Shown here piece after piece: positions 9,934 to 24,900 of a stretch of DNA of 64,000 nt. Under the pieces are notes generated by a model. That model saw only the letters and a list, made by a program, of their open reading frames with translations, had not been told where the DNA came from and did not search any database. The position numbers and the translations under genes were made by a program. How positions within the stretch are numbered: position 1 is the stretch's first letter; every line of letters begins with the position of its first letter. Source of the stretch: Agriotes lineatus (Eukaryota > Arthropoda > Insecta > Coleoptera > Elateridae); the NCBI GenBank assembly GCA_940337035.1, contig CALNHX010007459.1, positions 1 to 64,000 on the forward strand. Direction: 5' to 3'.

Positions 9934-12900
9934 CTTAAAGCAATTATTTATTGAAACTTTATTATAATCGGTAAAGGATATTCTTACCAAAGCACATTCC
10001 ACAGAATCCAGTCATGAATGTGAGGATTGCAACAAGAGTTAGCGAGCCAGTTAAAGTCTGTTGAAAAACGGCGAATGCGAAGATCATGACTATAACAGAC
10101 TGCATTACCATCACCACAAACTGGCATATCACGTGTGCAAAAAGTAACTCCACACCACTGATTCCGATGACTAGAGCTCGTTCTAAACTGCCTTCGTTAC
10201 GATCGATTAGCATTGCAACTGATGTCAGTGCAACTGCTAGGAAAAATATTACACTGAAAGAAAGTGGATCCATTATCTTGTAATATATTGTGATTATTCA
10301 TGGTAAACTAACGTCAATATTATTCCTGGCGTAGCAAAATCGGTAAAATTGGGATAGCTCAGTCCATAAATGGGTGGCTGCCACTAAAAATCGTCAAGGA
10401 ATTAGTTTTATCCTTTTAAGTTTAGTTCCAACTTACGCTTATGGGGAAAGTTATGATCTTCCTGTTGATGCCGCAGCTCTCCAGGTAATCTTGTATGAAG
10501 GTTTGGAAAGTATCCAGCATGTAGACATAAACGAAATTTGAAATTGTTTTACCTAAAACATATATCAATATAATATTTGCTATGCACATCATTGATTAAT
10601 ACGTACTAGACACATCTCTGACGACATTGATTTCTGAAGATTTAATGTCCCACGAGGGCGACTCACGCCAGTCTTCTAGGCGAGCTTGTAATGCACTGGA
10701 ATAGTTGTGTTGAACAATGATCGAAGCGTACGTGTCTCCTCTTACTACAGAGTCTAGCGCGTCGTCTTCTGAATTATAATACACCTGCAGAGTATGAGTA
10801 ATGATTGAATACATTGTATATTAATTAGAAGGTTGATTTATATCCATCAGAATGAGATGTAAGAGATTCGGTTATGCTAGAACTAGAACGAATTTACAGT
10901 TTTTCAATACTAAAATTCTGCTACATCTTCCCTACGGACGAAAAAAATTAAAAAACATGTTTTTCGTTTGTGTGAATAATTTGGCTATTCTCAATAATAA
11001 GGTTAATCGATTTTAACATTATTAAAGCACATATATGAACTCAAATGGATTTTAGATTTTTCAGTTTTAGGAGTAAAATTTACAGTTATAAATTAAAATA
11101 TCTAGTGTCGCATACTAAGCTGTGGAAGCCTAAACATGTAACAGCACAAATTGGAAAGAGTTACCTACAGATGGAGAGAAATAATAGTTATTATGGGTAA
11201 GAAGCGTTACGCTTTAATGACCCATTAATTGTACCGTCAGAATTTTGGTAGCTCCTGTATGAAAAGCTCAACGCTGTACGGTCATTGAGGTCACCGAACT
11301 CGTTTTGAACGAGATGGATTATCGATCCGTTGTCATGCGTAAGTAGACCAAGTATAATTCAATTGTCTTCGCGTACCTGCAACGATGAGTTTTGTTCCTC
11401 GCTGTATTTTGCAAGCGTCTTCGACTTAATCGCGACTAGTTTATAGTGACTTACAAGAACAAGAATAGTGTTCTAACTCATTCGCGCTACCGCGGATTTA
11501 TATGGTTGATTTATCGAAGGGTTGTAAGCTGAAGAGCCGACTTTGCATTCGTTAAAAGAGTAAGCAGCTAGTTTGTGCTACTAATTTGGTAGCTGAATAC
11601 TAATCATTACTGAATTTTTTATTTATTGCTGGGTCTTTGTTGTGGTCCCTGCTTTGTTTATTCAGTTAGCAATTGTTGTTGAGAGTCCTTGTTGTGCCCT
11701 CACTTGCACAGGGGGCTAATTATGGAATAACTCCGCCTCGAATTGCCAAGAGTGTTAAAACACGATGTTGCATTGTGAAGATAAAAATGAATCTAAATTG
11801 GAATCACAGGCTACTATTGTAGCACCTCTCAGTTTGTTGTTATTTGTACCACGACAAAAATACCGCAAGTGGTAACGCTTTCGTGATTCGTGATTGTAGT
11901 ATTTTTGCAAGCATAACACTACCGGCCGCTGGGAAACTCGTTTGAATTCTGATTTATTAAGTTGTGCTATGCAAATAAACTTTTTCTAGGTTTACCTACG
12001 GTATCGTTTTTTTTACCGCCGGTCCCAAACAGCGATTTTGTATCACACGTTTGCGAAGTCCGTCCATCGACTTGACTACATTCCACGCCGCGCCGTTAGC
12101 CCGATTCTTATCGCATCTCCGGCCAGGTGCATCTTCTCGTCACTTGTGATTATCTCCCGCTGACCTGGCAATGACACCTTTCTTTTCGATTGTTCTACGT
12201 CTATCGTGCACATTTGGCGGGCTAACTGCTGTACCCTGCCTTTTCCCTCCGTGGCTTCAGGTATCGTAACGAATTTTACATTTCCACTATTACATTAAAA
12301 TGTATTTCAGTAACTTTTGTTAAATTTTGTATTTTGTATCGTCAATTTACTGTCCTTTTTGAAGTGCTTGCATGCTTAGATTTCGGTTTATGCACGAAGT
12401 GTAACCATTTACATGTGAGTATTCTCTATTCGCGATTTCATAGATCTTTAAGATAATTTGAATGCCTTTTGGCTGTCCTTTACATATTTAGAGTAAATCG
12501 TTCCATTTAGTTTATATTCTCGTGACGTCAGGGAAATAATTAGTTGAAATTAGTCTTAAGATTACGGCACCAAATTTCGTTTAATTTGGTATGCTCATTA
12601 TACCCTTTTAAATATCAGATTTTTTTATTATCTTGTTGTAAAGCAGATGCGTAAAACGTGTTTGCTAGTGAAATTATTAACTGAAAGCACTTATTTTTTC
12701 TTGCGACTCCGTTGATATTTATTCAAGGTTAAAGACCTCGTAAAAACCTGGAATTTGATTTAACCTTGTGGTGCTCCCACCCTAATTAATTCTCGGCGTA
12801 GCAAACAAACCCAGTTCAGGTGCCTCAAACCGCCCTTTTCTCGACTGAAAGCTAGCTAGAGCAAATCATTGTTACGGGTTGTTCTTTTGTTTTAAGTCCG

Positions 12901-15900
12901 ATTTTACCTGTAACATCTTTAGCAATAGAACTTTACACGAAATTCTTGAATTTTTAAAGATGAAAAACATGAGCGATTTCGAACAATGTTGTACTTGGGT
13001 TGTTTAGCGGACTTTTTCCACTGTCTGAGTGTTTTTCTACGTACAGTAGTGCCTACCCCGGGATTTGAACCCGGGTCCACTGATCAGTTGTTGGTACGAG
13101 TCTGTCACTCTTATCACTGAGCCACCAGCTCGGCCATATTAGTTTGATATTAAACTTATATATACGTTACCGCTATATGCGCAGTAGCCTATGCGCAGTG
13201 GGCCATTTTTGTAGTGGCATTCAAATGGAATTGATTTGTGCGTTAGCCTGGTTAATCGAACCTCTGCCAGTGCTACCTATGAAGCTTCTTTCAGCTTCCT
13301 ATGCTCCCACGAAAACTGTTTTCCTGTTTAGCTACTTTCAGCCTGAGCTCGTAAAAAACAACGTTCTCTGCGACCAATAAAATTTTCGGAAACCTTGCGT
13401 CTCGTCTTCTGATTTTTTTAAAATTTAGTGGTTGCTGCATCTCCGTAATTTTCCCAATCCTTATTTTTAGATAGTTAAATGGAATCTGACAAAAACATCT
13501 GCTGGATCTATACAAGAAAAACGCTATTCTGATGGTCTTTGATAAGTCAGATTTTGATAAGTTTTCTAGATTTGGGTTTCTAGTTTATGGATTTCGGATT
13601 CTAGTTTATGAATTTTACAGATTGTTTTTTAGATTGCGGTTGTTAGTTGCGATTTTGGTTCTTTTTGACTTGGATTTTGTAGGACGCTGGATTCAACAGA
13701 TAAGCTACAATCATGCTTTGTTTTCAATAGAAAGGATACGTTTATGAGTGACTTAAATTTTCCTGTTTATGCCGGATTAACCATTTATTGATATATTAGT
13801 GATTTATATGTGTATATCCTACGTACCTTGTGCTTTCTTTATTTGTGCGATAAGCTTACATTTGAAGTAAACATACATACATTACGCTGTATACGTTACG
13901 TGTACACGTCGTGGGTTTGGTATTGGGTCGTCTCAATTATTTACGCCCCTTGTGTTTAGATATCGTGCAATATTTTATTTCGGTACGAGGAACTGCCCTC
14001 TTATACGAGTGATCAAACACTTAGTATGGGCAGCTTAAATTGAAAACTACTAAAGATAGAAAAAAATTATTAAAATAATTTGATCCTCTATGCCACTATG
14101 ATTTTCTTTTTATTATTAATACAAAACAACTGAAAACGAAATCTATGATTTTTTTAAATTACACTATAATTAATAGTTGATGTGAATCAATAGAAAATTT
14201 TAGGCTCTTTCCAGATGTTACAATTGTTTTTGACCTTTATGTAATAATTTTTTTCAACTTTTTTTGGTGCAAATACGTAAACGGCACCTGTTATTAATTT
14301 TAAAAATTAACTATTTGCTTCAAGAATGCAAAGGGCAATTGATAATGTGAAACTGTTCTTGATACCAGTAAACAATATACAATTATCACATTGTTCAATT
14401 GTTTTACATTAAATTAATAATTTTGCTTTCTTACATATTCTTGGGTTTTACTAAAAAAAATTTAATATAAGGGCCAAAAACAATTGAACATCTGTAGTGA
14501 AAATAAAAATTTCTGTTGATTGACATCAAATACCAGATATATTGTAATTAAAAAAATCATAGATGGCGTTGTCAGTTGTTTTGTATTAATAATAAAATGA
14601 AGATGTTCGTGTTATGTTTTAGAGGACACCTTCCTGATCAAATTATTTTAATAATTTTTGTTCTATCTGTAGAAGTTTTTATTTTACGCCGCCCGTAATG
14701 AGTGTTTGACCACCCTGTCTGCATGTATTGAAAATAAAGATCACGTTATTTGCGCCGTATTGATATCTTCTTCTTTCTATAACAGGTTACACCTTATCAA
14801 GGAGCTTGCATCTGATACATTTATTTTTGAGATATCTCCCTTCAATATAGGTAAGTTGCGATTACCAGGCCACCAGCGTATCTTCCAACTTAGATTTACG
14901 AGTTGTTGAAAATCAAGTTGGTGGCACCCTTATTTGGTTTTTATTATTTTAATATTAACCCACTCCTCCACCGGAGTAGCTTAGCTGACCCGTTAAACTC
15001 TATTGGTGTTCACAGCTCGCTACCTTGCTTATATTGAAGTGTTGTGACATTATCATTAATTTTTTGTGTACTTCTGCTTATTAGAGCGGCAGCGGTTACA
15101 ATATGTGTGCAAATACGTTTATTTGTTCCTTACTTGTAAACATCAATTTATCAAAACACTGTATTAATCAAGAAAGTTTATTTTAACAAGTTACTAATTT
15201 GTAAAATCTTTGCAAGTTAACTGTCAGTTTTAAAAGCGTGCTCATAGATAAATGATAGCGTGCAAAGCCAGAGTTGTCTTCCTTAGTATGTGTCATATTG
15301 ATGAATTTAGTTGCTTGTCAGTTTGACATTTTGAATAAATGGTAAATTTTTAGTTATTTACAAGTGAGGAACAAATAAAATATTCGACAATACACGCAAG
15401 GTAACAGGTTTTACTGGCTCAAGACAATGTCATATCCTTCTATTCGTCATTTATGGTTTACGTTCGGTTTTTATAGACTCCGCTACCTGTCGTCCTGAAA
15501 CATCCGAACTTAAGTATAAAACTAATTTTTACACATAAATACATAAATAACTATTCATTAATAGAACACATTTTAAAAAATCTAAGTAATTTCGTTGGTA
15601 TAAAGAAGGGCTTAAGAAATGCTTTAAAAATAAGCATACAATTGCATTTTAATAAAAAAGCAATCAACGTTTTGGAATGTCGTAACATTAGCAATATCCA
15701 TATATATAACAGACCTGTCCGTCCGGGACGCTGTTTCAGCAGCCAAACCGTAAGAGATAGAGAAAAAAGTGATTAAAATTATATGTTTGGAATGGTCATG
15801 TCAGGTCAGGAACCGAATATCAGTCTCTAACACTAATTATTATCAATTATCCTAATCCTAACTTTTTAGGTTAGATTCTAGGCAAATTGTATCAAGGCGA

Positions 15901-18900
15901 ATGCGACTGGTAGTTTGCTACCAACAATGACGTCATATACGTACGTGTGGTGAATACGCGTTCTATTTGCAAAACGGTCTTTTTTGTTTTATTAAATGAG
16001 ACATTTGTCTCACTGGACTGCTAGTGTTAATAAACCGATATATAATCTACCGTTAAAGATATACGGTGTTAACATGAAAAAAGAAGCTAAAAAGAAATTT
16101 GAGTAATACCATGCGAATCAAAAGCGTGTTTATGCGTAGAAACATGGCCGCCAAAAGTAATACGGCCACACTGCCCTTATAGAGTCACCTGGTATTGCTA
16201 ATAGAAAGAGGACGAATCTGTAAATGCCATAACAAAAACAAAAGATTAATAGAACGGCCTTATAGGAAATTGTCTCTGTGGATGTAGTTGGGTTTGATAT
16301 AATGATATTTGTAATGCTATCGAGTGCTGTTCTGAATGTCACCTCCCAGTAGAAGTTACGTAGTAGTAGTGATAGCAGGCATCCCTGCTTTACTCCTTGT
16401 TTTATTTCTATTGCATCCGTGAGTCCCTCTATTGTACATACTTGTTTGTACTGATGTTATGATAGTCCAAATTTAATGGTTGTATTATTTCTAAAAGTTA
16501 TTTATATAGAATTTTATCGAAGGTTTTTGTGCAATCAAGACGCAATGAATACATCAACATTTACTTCTAAGTATCCTTCAACCAGTAATTTACGGTAAAT
16601 AGTACTTGTCTTGTTCCGCAATCTTTTGTGAAGCCTAGTTGTGTCTGACATTATCATTTCGCATTTACTATTCATGCGAAAAAGTATGATGTTAAAAAAT
16701 ATATTTAGTACATGGCTCACTACTGCGTAATATCTCTCTATTCCTAGAATTTTTTAAATGGATGGTTGTTGTGAAAGTAGATTTTAACCAATCTTGGAGT
16801 ATTCTCAGACATGGCTATGAGTTTTATTGCGTCATAGGCACGTTATCTGTATTTTTTGTGGTTATTTTTGGTGCCATACCTTTCATCGCCATTAAGCTCG
16901 TCCATGTATTCTTTCCACCCAAAACGCGTAGCCTCTCTAGTTTGAGAATTTTTCTATTTATGACAACAAAAATCTCCTTATATTTACGGCTGATTTTGTT
17001 TTTTACTTCTCTATTTTTATGCATCAGCTTTAGACTTTCAGTTTTTGTCCATGCTTTCTTTTTGGGTTTCTGTTTGTTACTGTATCAACACGACTTTACG
17101 ACAACACCGGACAGCATTTACAAGAGGCCTAAGCTGGGAGGCAGCGGTATCAAAGCCCCCGATTGTTCACAGCTAGCTCGCGTGGAGTAAAGGTCCACGG
17201 TACTCGTGAAGTCTGGGTCCTGTTTTGGGGTAAATGTCAAAAAAAGATTGTGCTTGGGTGCTACCGTAATTCGCAACCCTTGATAGAATTGCTTCGTCAC
17301 GGTGAAGGTAACTGGGCATCGTACAAAAATCTTACTTTGAAATTCAATTCCTTGTTCCTGAAGCTAACTTTCCGTTACAGTTTGTTTTTGCAAATACTTT
17401 CACATAAATAAAAAGTTAAATGACGCCTTGCATACTAAACGCACTTAAGGAGTACGTTCTTTATTGTTTTAGCAAACTATTTAATAAATAAGAATACACA
17501 AAAGGTAATTTAACAAACGTAATTTATCCTACTTTTACAGTGGGGTTGCAAACAGGAACAAACAATAATACCTACGGTTTGAACACATAAATAAACTTGT
17601 TACATCAAAGTTCAACAAAAATAATATAATAAACAAAGAACGATAGCATAGCGAACTATGAGGCCCCCTGTAACTTTAAAACAAATAAATTACACGAGGA
17701 GGAGCCTATTGAAAAATGATCGATCTCAATTACACAAGGCTAAAATAGTTTCATTTGAGTCTGTACGCCGAGCCTCCTTTTCCTGTAGACACACAATAAA
17801 TAGTATAAAATCTGAACACCAAAAATACGTAGCGTAATGCAACAATTCACATTACTTTTTTTTCTTGTGCTGGAGACACCACGAACGTTTAATTCCAAAT
17901 AAACTTGGCAATCTATGAATTGAGTTACTGACGAGAAATAACGCACCATTCTGATCTCTTGGGCGGCAATGTTATAGTGCACAACACTGAACGTTTTCTT
18001 TGTTGATACAGTCGTGTTCAAAAATGTGTTGTACAGAGACAGTTGTAAATTTATTGCTGGTTGCGATATTACTCAACAAAGGCTCACACTTATCATCAAC
18101 TAGATAAACCTAGATGTGTGTTCTCAAAATATTTGTATAAACAACACGTTTTTGAACTGTATGTACTTAATTTATATTCACAAAGCACAAATGCTGTACA
18201 ACACTTTAATGAACACAACTGTACAACTCTGGAGTGTTTGAACGGGGATAGTAACGGGAACCTCACCCAATACTGGATTTTAAATAACCGTCTTCTGGCT
18301 TTACATACAATAGGTTGACCGTGTTGCAAAATCCGCACTTGCGAACGTTTTACATGTTGTAACGTGACACTACTTTCAATTAAGTGATACTATCCGGCAA
18401 CGCCGTTTAATTCAGGGAAAGACACGATATTCAGAAGACTAAGCGCTTCGGCACGCGATTCCATAAAACTTAACTACGAAACCCAAAAAAGGAACACTTC
18501 TGCACTTCGAGTTCAAACTGCTAATTAACTTCACGGCTGCCACAGGTACGTTCTAAGCGCTACGTTCGTATCTGGGGCTGCAGCGTACAAACACCTTTGA
18601 ATTGCTGCAATTGCCGGTGTTAACTCACTCCTTTGCGGTAAAACTTAAGCGGGAAGTTACGTCTCCCCTCGTCACATTTTCTTGCACGTTTATAGCGATC
18701 TTACTTTAAAAATGGTCTTTATCTTGTTATTCACACATAGTGGAAATATTAGAGTAACCGCTAACAGCGACGCAGGATGCATGTAGTACTGAAATGGCAA
18801 TTTCACCATGTACTACCGTTTGGCTAATGCATTTTTTACGAAATGACCCTGCATAACCGCCAATCGGGAGCCAACACGTATCGAATTACAGTATGAGAAA

Positions 18901-21900
18901 CGCCAAAAATCCATTAACCCCTGGGGCACGACTGATGAACGAAGAATTTGCAAGTGGTACCTAAGGCGGCTTCTGTTAGCCAATGGTAAAGCTTAACTAA
19001 ACGTGACATACACTAAGGAAATTATGTGAGAGCGGATAGGATGTCATTCGTGGTTTTATGAGTTGACTGAATTCAGAAAAACGTATTACATGTTTTAATA
19101 GGTGTCTATAATCTGTTGTTGATATCTTTTTCAGCAACTTTTTGATGCGGAAGTTTTTGAATTGCGCATTGATTAGATTAGCTAATTTAGTTTTGGTATC
19201 TATTACAGATATTTTTGTATATCTAGCTATGCCTTTCGTTCTTTATTTTGTGGCTAACTTTTTTAGTTTCGCTCATAACGTGGCTACTAATGGATTATGG
19301 TACGAGTTCATGCTTTATGATGTTTCTATATATTTCTTTAATTTTGTTTTTGGGGTTTATTTGTTTTTACTGGTTTTGTCCAAGTAAATAGTGTGCTAGG
19401 TGGAGATTGAAATGCGGTGTTCATATATCCACCTTCCTAGCAGAAATTAACGAATCTATCGTCCCTATCGCTTCGATTTTCTAATCCACGCGTGCCTACT
19501 ACTATGCCAAGTTCACTTTAATTTTTAGAAAGTCAGTTTCTTCATAAAATTTATCTAATTATTGAACTTCTTTTTCTTTTGGCGAATGCACCTGGATGAT
19601 GCTGCTGTTCCTTTTATTTGCATTGTCGCAGTTCTATCGAAGTAAGGAACAAAGTTGTTTTTCTTAACTTTCTCAAAAGTGTATTTGTAAAAGCAATTGG
19701 CAATGTTCGACCGACTTTGTTTATGTTTGACGGCAGGCAAGGCTAATACACAGTTTTGAAATTCCCGCCTCACAGCACCCATTTGGTCTAAGCTCTAAGC
19801 GTTAGATTTAGCTATTATGAACTCATTTGAAAATAAATGGGTGCATTTATCTACTTGTAACGACACTATTTGCTAAAACGTGTTTAAACAGATGAGATAC
19901 TGCACACGAACAAATGGATCAAACAGATACTAATAATTCTAATGATATATACTATATATACTATTTACTTACCAAATTTAAAGCTCGTTTTTGCAAATAT
20001 CCAAGATAGTTGCAGCTTAGTCGCGTACTGTTGCAGGTTAGCAAATTATTACAGTCTATCTCATTGTTTGACTCATAATTAACAACAGCTACGCTGAGAT
20101 TAACCGGATCGTGGCCGATGGAAGCACAAAAAAGGACGATTTGGACAACTGGCATGAATATGATGAAACACATCACAGGAATGTTCCGAACCATCCATAG
20201 GAAGTTTTTCCATATGAGGGCCCTCATATGATTCGACTTGAGGACTAGCAGATAATCGGAAATTGTCGAAGGCGGTGTTTCTTCCGGTGGCAAGTGTGAC
20301 ACGGGGGTTAAGTCGCTTCCTTCTCCAGGAGGCGCTATCGATACCCTTCTGGCGCCGCGGCTACTTAGAGAGATGTTGTCCCCGAACTCTCCTGAAATTT
20401 CCCCCGAGTCTCCGGCGTCGACGTCGTCGATGACTGCTGATTCGTTTACGACCCCGCTGGGTACGGTGATGGTGCTGGTGACATCTTGGACGATGCTTGA
20501 ACGGCGTCGACGGCCCAAGTTTTGAATGACGCTCAGTTTGAGGAACACATTTTCCAGTGTGTCAGTTTCGAATTGGCTCAAGAGCTTCGCAGGGGACGCC
20601 TCTGCTAGGAAGTATCCTCCTCGCATTAACCCGATCTGTGGAAAATATGACACGTAATAAATATAGAAGATCTAAAATTAATGGTATCTAACTATCAGTT
20701 ATTATAGTTATATATCGAGAGATAAAAAAACTGTTCCTCAGCGGGCTGTGAAATTCAAACGTTTGAATGATATGTTGGTAGCACTGTAAGTCTATGTCAA
20801 ATTCTAGATTAACAGGTTAGATTTTGGGTCAGTCTGTGTCAAAACTGACACAAAAACTAACCTGCTAACCAAGAACTTGACATAGACTTACAGTGCTACC
20901 AACATATCATTCAAACGTTTGAATTTCACAGCCCGCTGAGGAACAGTTTTTTTTTTGATCTCTCGATATGTTCAAAGACTTTTGATCAGGTCAACATTTT
21001 ATATTTTATCCGCAACGCATTTATTATGATGGCGTAATTGTACTGATTTAGAATGTATTATGGGGCTCCTAAGGCACTAGTGTTTCATGATTTATTAATC
21101 ACCGTCATGACCCATCTTCTTCGGCGTTTTGTTCTGGATGAAATGTTGTAATGTATTGTATTTGTGTCTTATTGGCATCTACGACATTTAAGAAAAATTA
21201 AACACTTGACCTGCAGTCCTCTATCTAAATATTTCTTGCGTCTTTTAGATGCATATTTAGATTCTATTGAAATATGTTGTTAAATGATTGTAGTTTATAA
21301 TTAGGTTAAAAATTGCTTTTTGTAAAAGTAGCATTTAATACGAGTGACCGTTTGATATCAATTATCATACATTCGATTTTTCTAAAAGTTAATGACAAAA
21401 TTTTAACTCTTTTTTCACCTTATTACAAGTTCATGAATATGATGCAAAAATTTCATTAAAAACTGAAGCGATTTAAACAAGATGATTTTAATATTTATCT
21501 GGACGCTTTATCATGCCCGTGACTACAAACAATTTTGTTAGGCCTTGAATTCTGATGTTTAAAGTATTTTATACACAACCACTTTATGAAAAAATCGTTT
21601 TGACAGGTTGGGTCGCGCATGAATGGATTAACGAGATTCATATTGTCCCTACCCACAAGGGCGGAAAGTGAGGTTGGAAAACGAGGGTGGGAAGTAAAAG
21701 TAAACAACTTCCCACCCGCAGTCATAGTAATCTACTTTGCACCCGGGGTCGGAAGTAAATGTTGGAAATAGCTCATTTTCCAACTTTTAAAAAGTCAGTA
21801 ATGATCTTATTACATATCGGGTTGTGAATAATGTACTATACATACCACGGTGAAAAGTTTAATCCTGTCTCGAGGTACAGTTAACCTTGACGCTTCACGT

Positions 21901-24900
21901 CTTGGTTAACTACTTAATCTCTGAACAGTAATATTCTATTTTACGATCTTGTCAAAAGTAGGCTTTTAATAATTTGTTTTTAGAGTTAGAAATTCTATTG
22001 TAAGTCACCATGAAACAGGATATCTACATCCCTCGCCGGTAATATTTTCCAAGCCAACTTGTATTTTTATATGTATTTTCTTATGTGTTACACTTAGACA
22101 TATTGTATTTTAGAACTATAAATGTTCGTGAAAACGGTCCTGTACAATGAACGCACTGTAAAGTGAATTTTGCGTATGCAGCGTTAAGGCGAGTTCATAC
22201 CTATAGCGGTGTGTGAAAAGAGATTCCAACTTTGAAACTTCTTTAGTGGCAAGTAGCCTGTGCTGAAAGCCGCATGTGTTTGTGTGACTTTAGAGTATAT
22301 TACGTGATTTCGCCCAGAGCGAAATAAATTAATTAGAAGAGGTCTGGCAGCCAACAATTGCTACATACAAGTGCATTTTACTGAGTGTACATGTAAGTAC
22401 ACCCATTGTGCTACATTTAATGTTACGTGTGAAGCGCCCGTGGAGGGAGAAACAAGTTCTCCACGGAAGCGCCCTATGCTGAGACGCGACAACTCAGCTG
22501 TCTTTGCGAGGCCTGCACGCTATCGAAGGTTTCCAGCATCATGTCAGCCAGGAGCGGTGGATGTAATCGAAGATGTGTGTTTTCAAGGTTACCGAGCAGA
22601 GTTCCAGGTAAAATGTTTGATGGTCAGTGTAATAAGGTTGCGAAATTCTGCAAGCGCAAAAGAATGTATTTTGTCATCGAATGAAATGCACGCCCATTTA
22701 AACAAATAAGCATTGGCTTCAGGAACTTTTGGCATTGCGGTTTTGTTAAAAGACATTCACGTTATTATCGTTTTAAATACAATTATTTTAACGCCATCTT
22801 TTATTAGACTTTTGTGTGTGTTGCGAGTAGATCCAGCTATATTGCATGTTGATTTTACTGATAGGTAATTCTAGTTTTAGTTTGTTTTTCTCCGATTTGA
22901 TTTGTCTTTTATGTGTTTTATATGTATTTTGAAGTCAATAGATTGATGCATACCAATTGGCCTTTCTCGTGCATTATTTATGTCAGTTTCAGTCCGAGAT
23001 AACATTACAAGGGGATCCAGATTCCTATTTGGCTTATAGTAATCTTTCATAAGCAACTGATGAGATATTAAAAGTTTCATGTTTACTGAGCTAGCTAAGA
23101 GGCAAAAAGGGCAAATAATAATTCAAATATTAAGGGGCACGAGACGTCTTTTTCAAATTTAAAAAACGTGAGCGCTAAACCCCATGTTACAACCAGTGTT
23201 AAAAGACAATTTAGTCTGTAAAAAACATTTTACTAACTGTTGCTATTAGCAGCGGTCTGAAAATAACTTAGGTCTGCAAATGTCAACCTTCTATCACCAA
23301 ATGAGGTCTACAAACCATATTTTTTAGATATGCTAAGCAGGCCGTAATATTTATTTAAGTACCAAGGACATTACGAATATGTTTATGCCTGTTTGAGAGT
23401 TTTTAAATCACCCGAAGAGTGTAAACATCAAGTAATGTCCGCCGTGCATAAATTTTATTTTCCATTTTGAATTCGCACCTAAATTAAAAAGTTTATATAC
23501 CTAGTATCACAAATTTAAACAACAAATATTAGATCAGTGGAAAATAAAGTACTTTATGGTCCGCTTAGTGCCTTGTTTGTCATTTTGACAGGAAAAAATG
23601 TATAAACATTTTAAATCTGGTTTTAATTGTGAATATTCCGGTTGTATGCAACTCGTGCATAACTAGCGCTTATGGCCCTTGTCGTGTTAGAGACCGACCG
23701 CACCTATGCTTTGGGCTCTAATTTTTACGCCGAAGGCTATAAACGCCTTCTTATAACCTTGGTGTATAAATAACTATTATGGATTTCAATAATAAAAACT
23801 GCAAGAATTTGCCTGAGCAAGTACTGCTACAAGATAATTAATATGATTAAAATAACTTAAAAGAACTCCATCTCATAGGTTCTACATCGCAACATCTTAG
23901 GTATAATGGTATAAAAGTGCAAGAAGGTATATCCTTTAGTATCGTACTGCATTACGTATTAAGAAAATCCAAACACAAAAATAATAGTACCGTACGAGAT
24001 CACCTGCGAAATTTATACCTGACTGACCTAAAAATGCGTCACATCTCACGTCACATACATTTGAAGACAGATTTCACCTTACAACAAATTGTTCAATGGT
24101 GAAGTCGTCTTAAAGGACAAAGTTATGAACATAAAAGGAATGCGCATCGGAGAAACAAAGCAAAATAATTTACATATACGTAGCACAGAAATAGATTTTG
24201 TAATATCGAACAATGTATGTGTGCTCAAGGAAACGTGGAAGTCAACACAGATAAGCAGGCATACAAAGGTACGATTATTCTACGGTAATGTTAAACCAGT
24301 CCTTCTGTATTGTTGCGAAACATGAAAATCTACTAATGCTATTTACACAAAAGATGCATTGCTTTGCAAACAAATTACTACGGTGAATTTTTAGAATATT
24401 CTGTACTGTAAATAGTGCGAAATGATAAACAAATAACAAAAAAAAAGATCGCAGAAAAAATTTAATAGCATATGTGGAACTGAATAGGACATACCTGATG
24501 GTATGACAATTAAAACAAATCCATAAAAGCTCTCGATTGTAATCCGATAGAGGGCGTCCAAAAAGCACATGGAGATGATTAGATATTACTAGTGCAATGC
24601 AAAACTGCAGTAAAGCGTGAGGTGAAGTGCAAGCACTAGCTAGTGAAAGAACTAAGCGAAAAAGCTTCGTATCTAAACACTATAAGTATGTCAATAATTT
24701 ATGTATATTGGTTAGTGTGAAAAGTGGTGAGAAATTCTCATATTTTCTTGAAAGTTGTGCTACTCTCAGAAATACACAATATTGGAAATACCGCAATATA
24801 CTATAACTATACTTAATTACGACCTATAATAGTAGTTTACGTAACAAGAGTATCTTTACAGAACTCGTAGGCAGATTTCAGGCCGATGTCGAAGACGATG

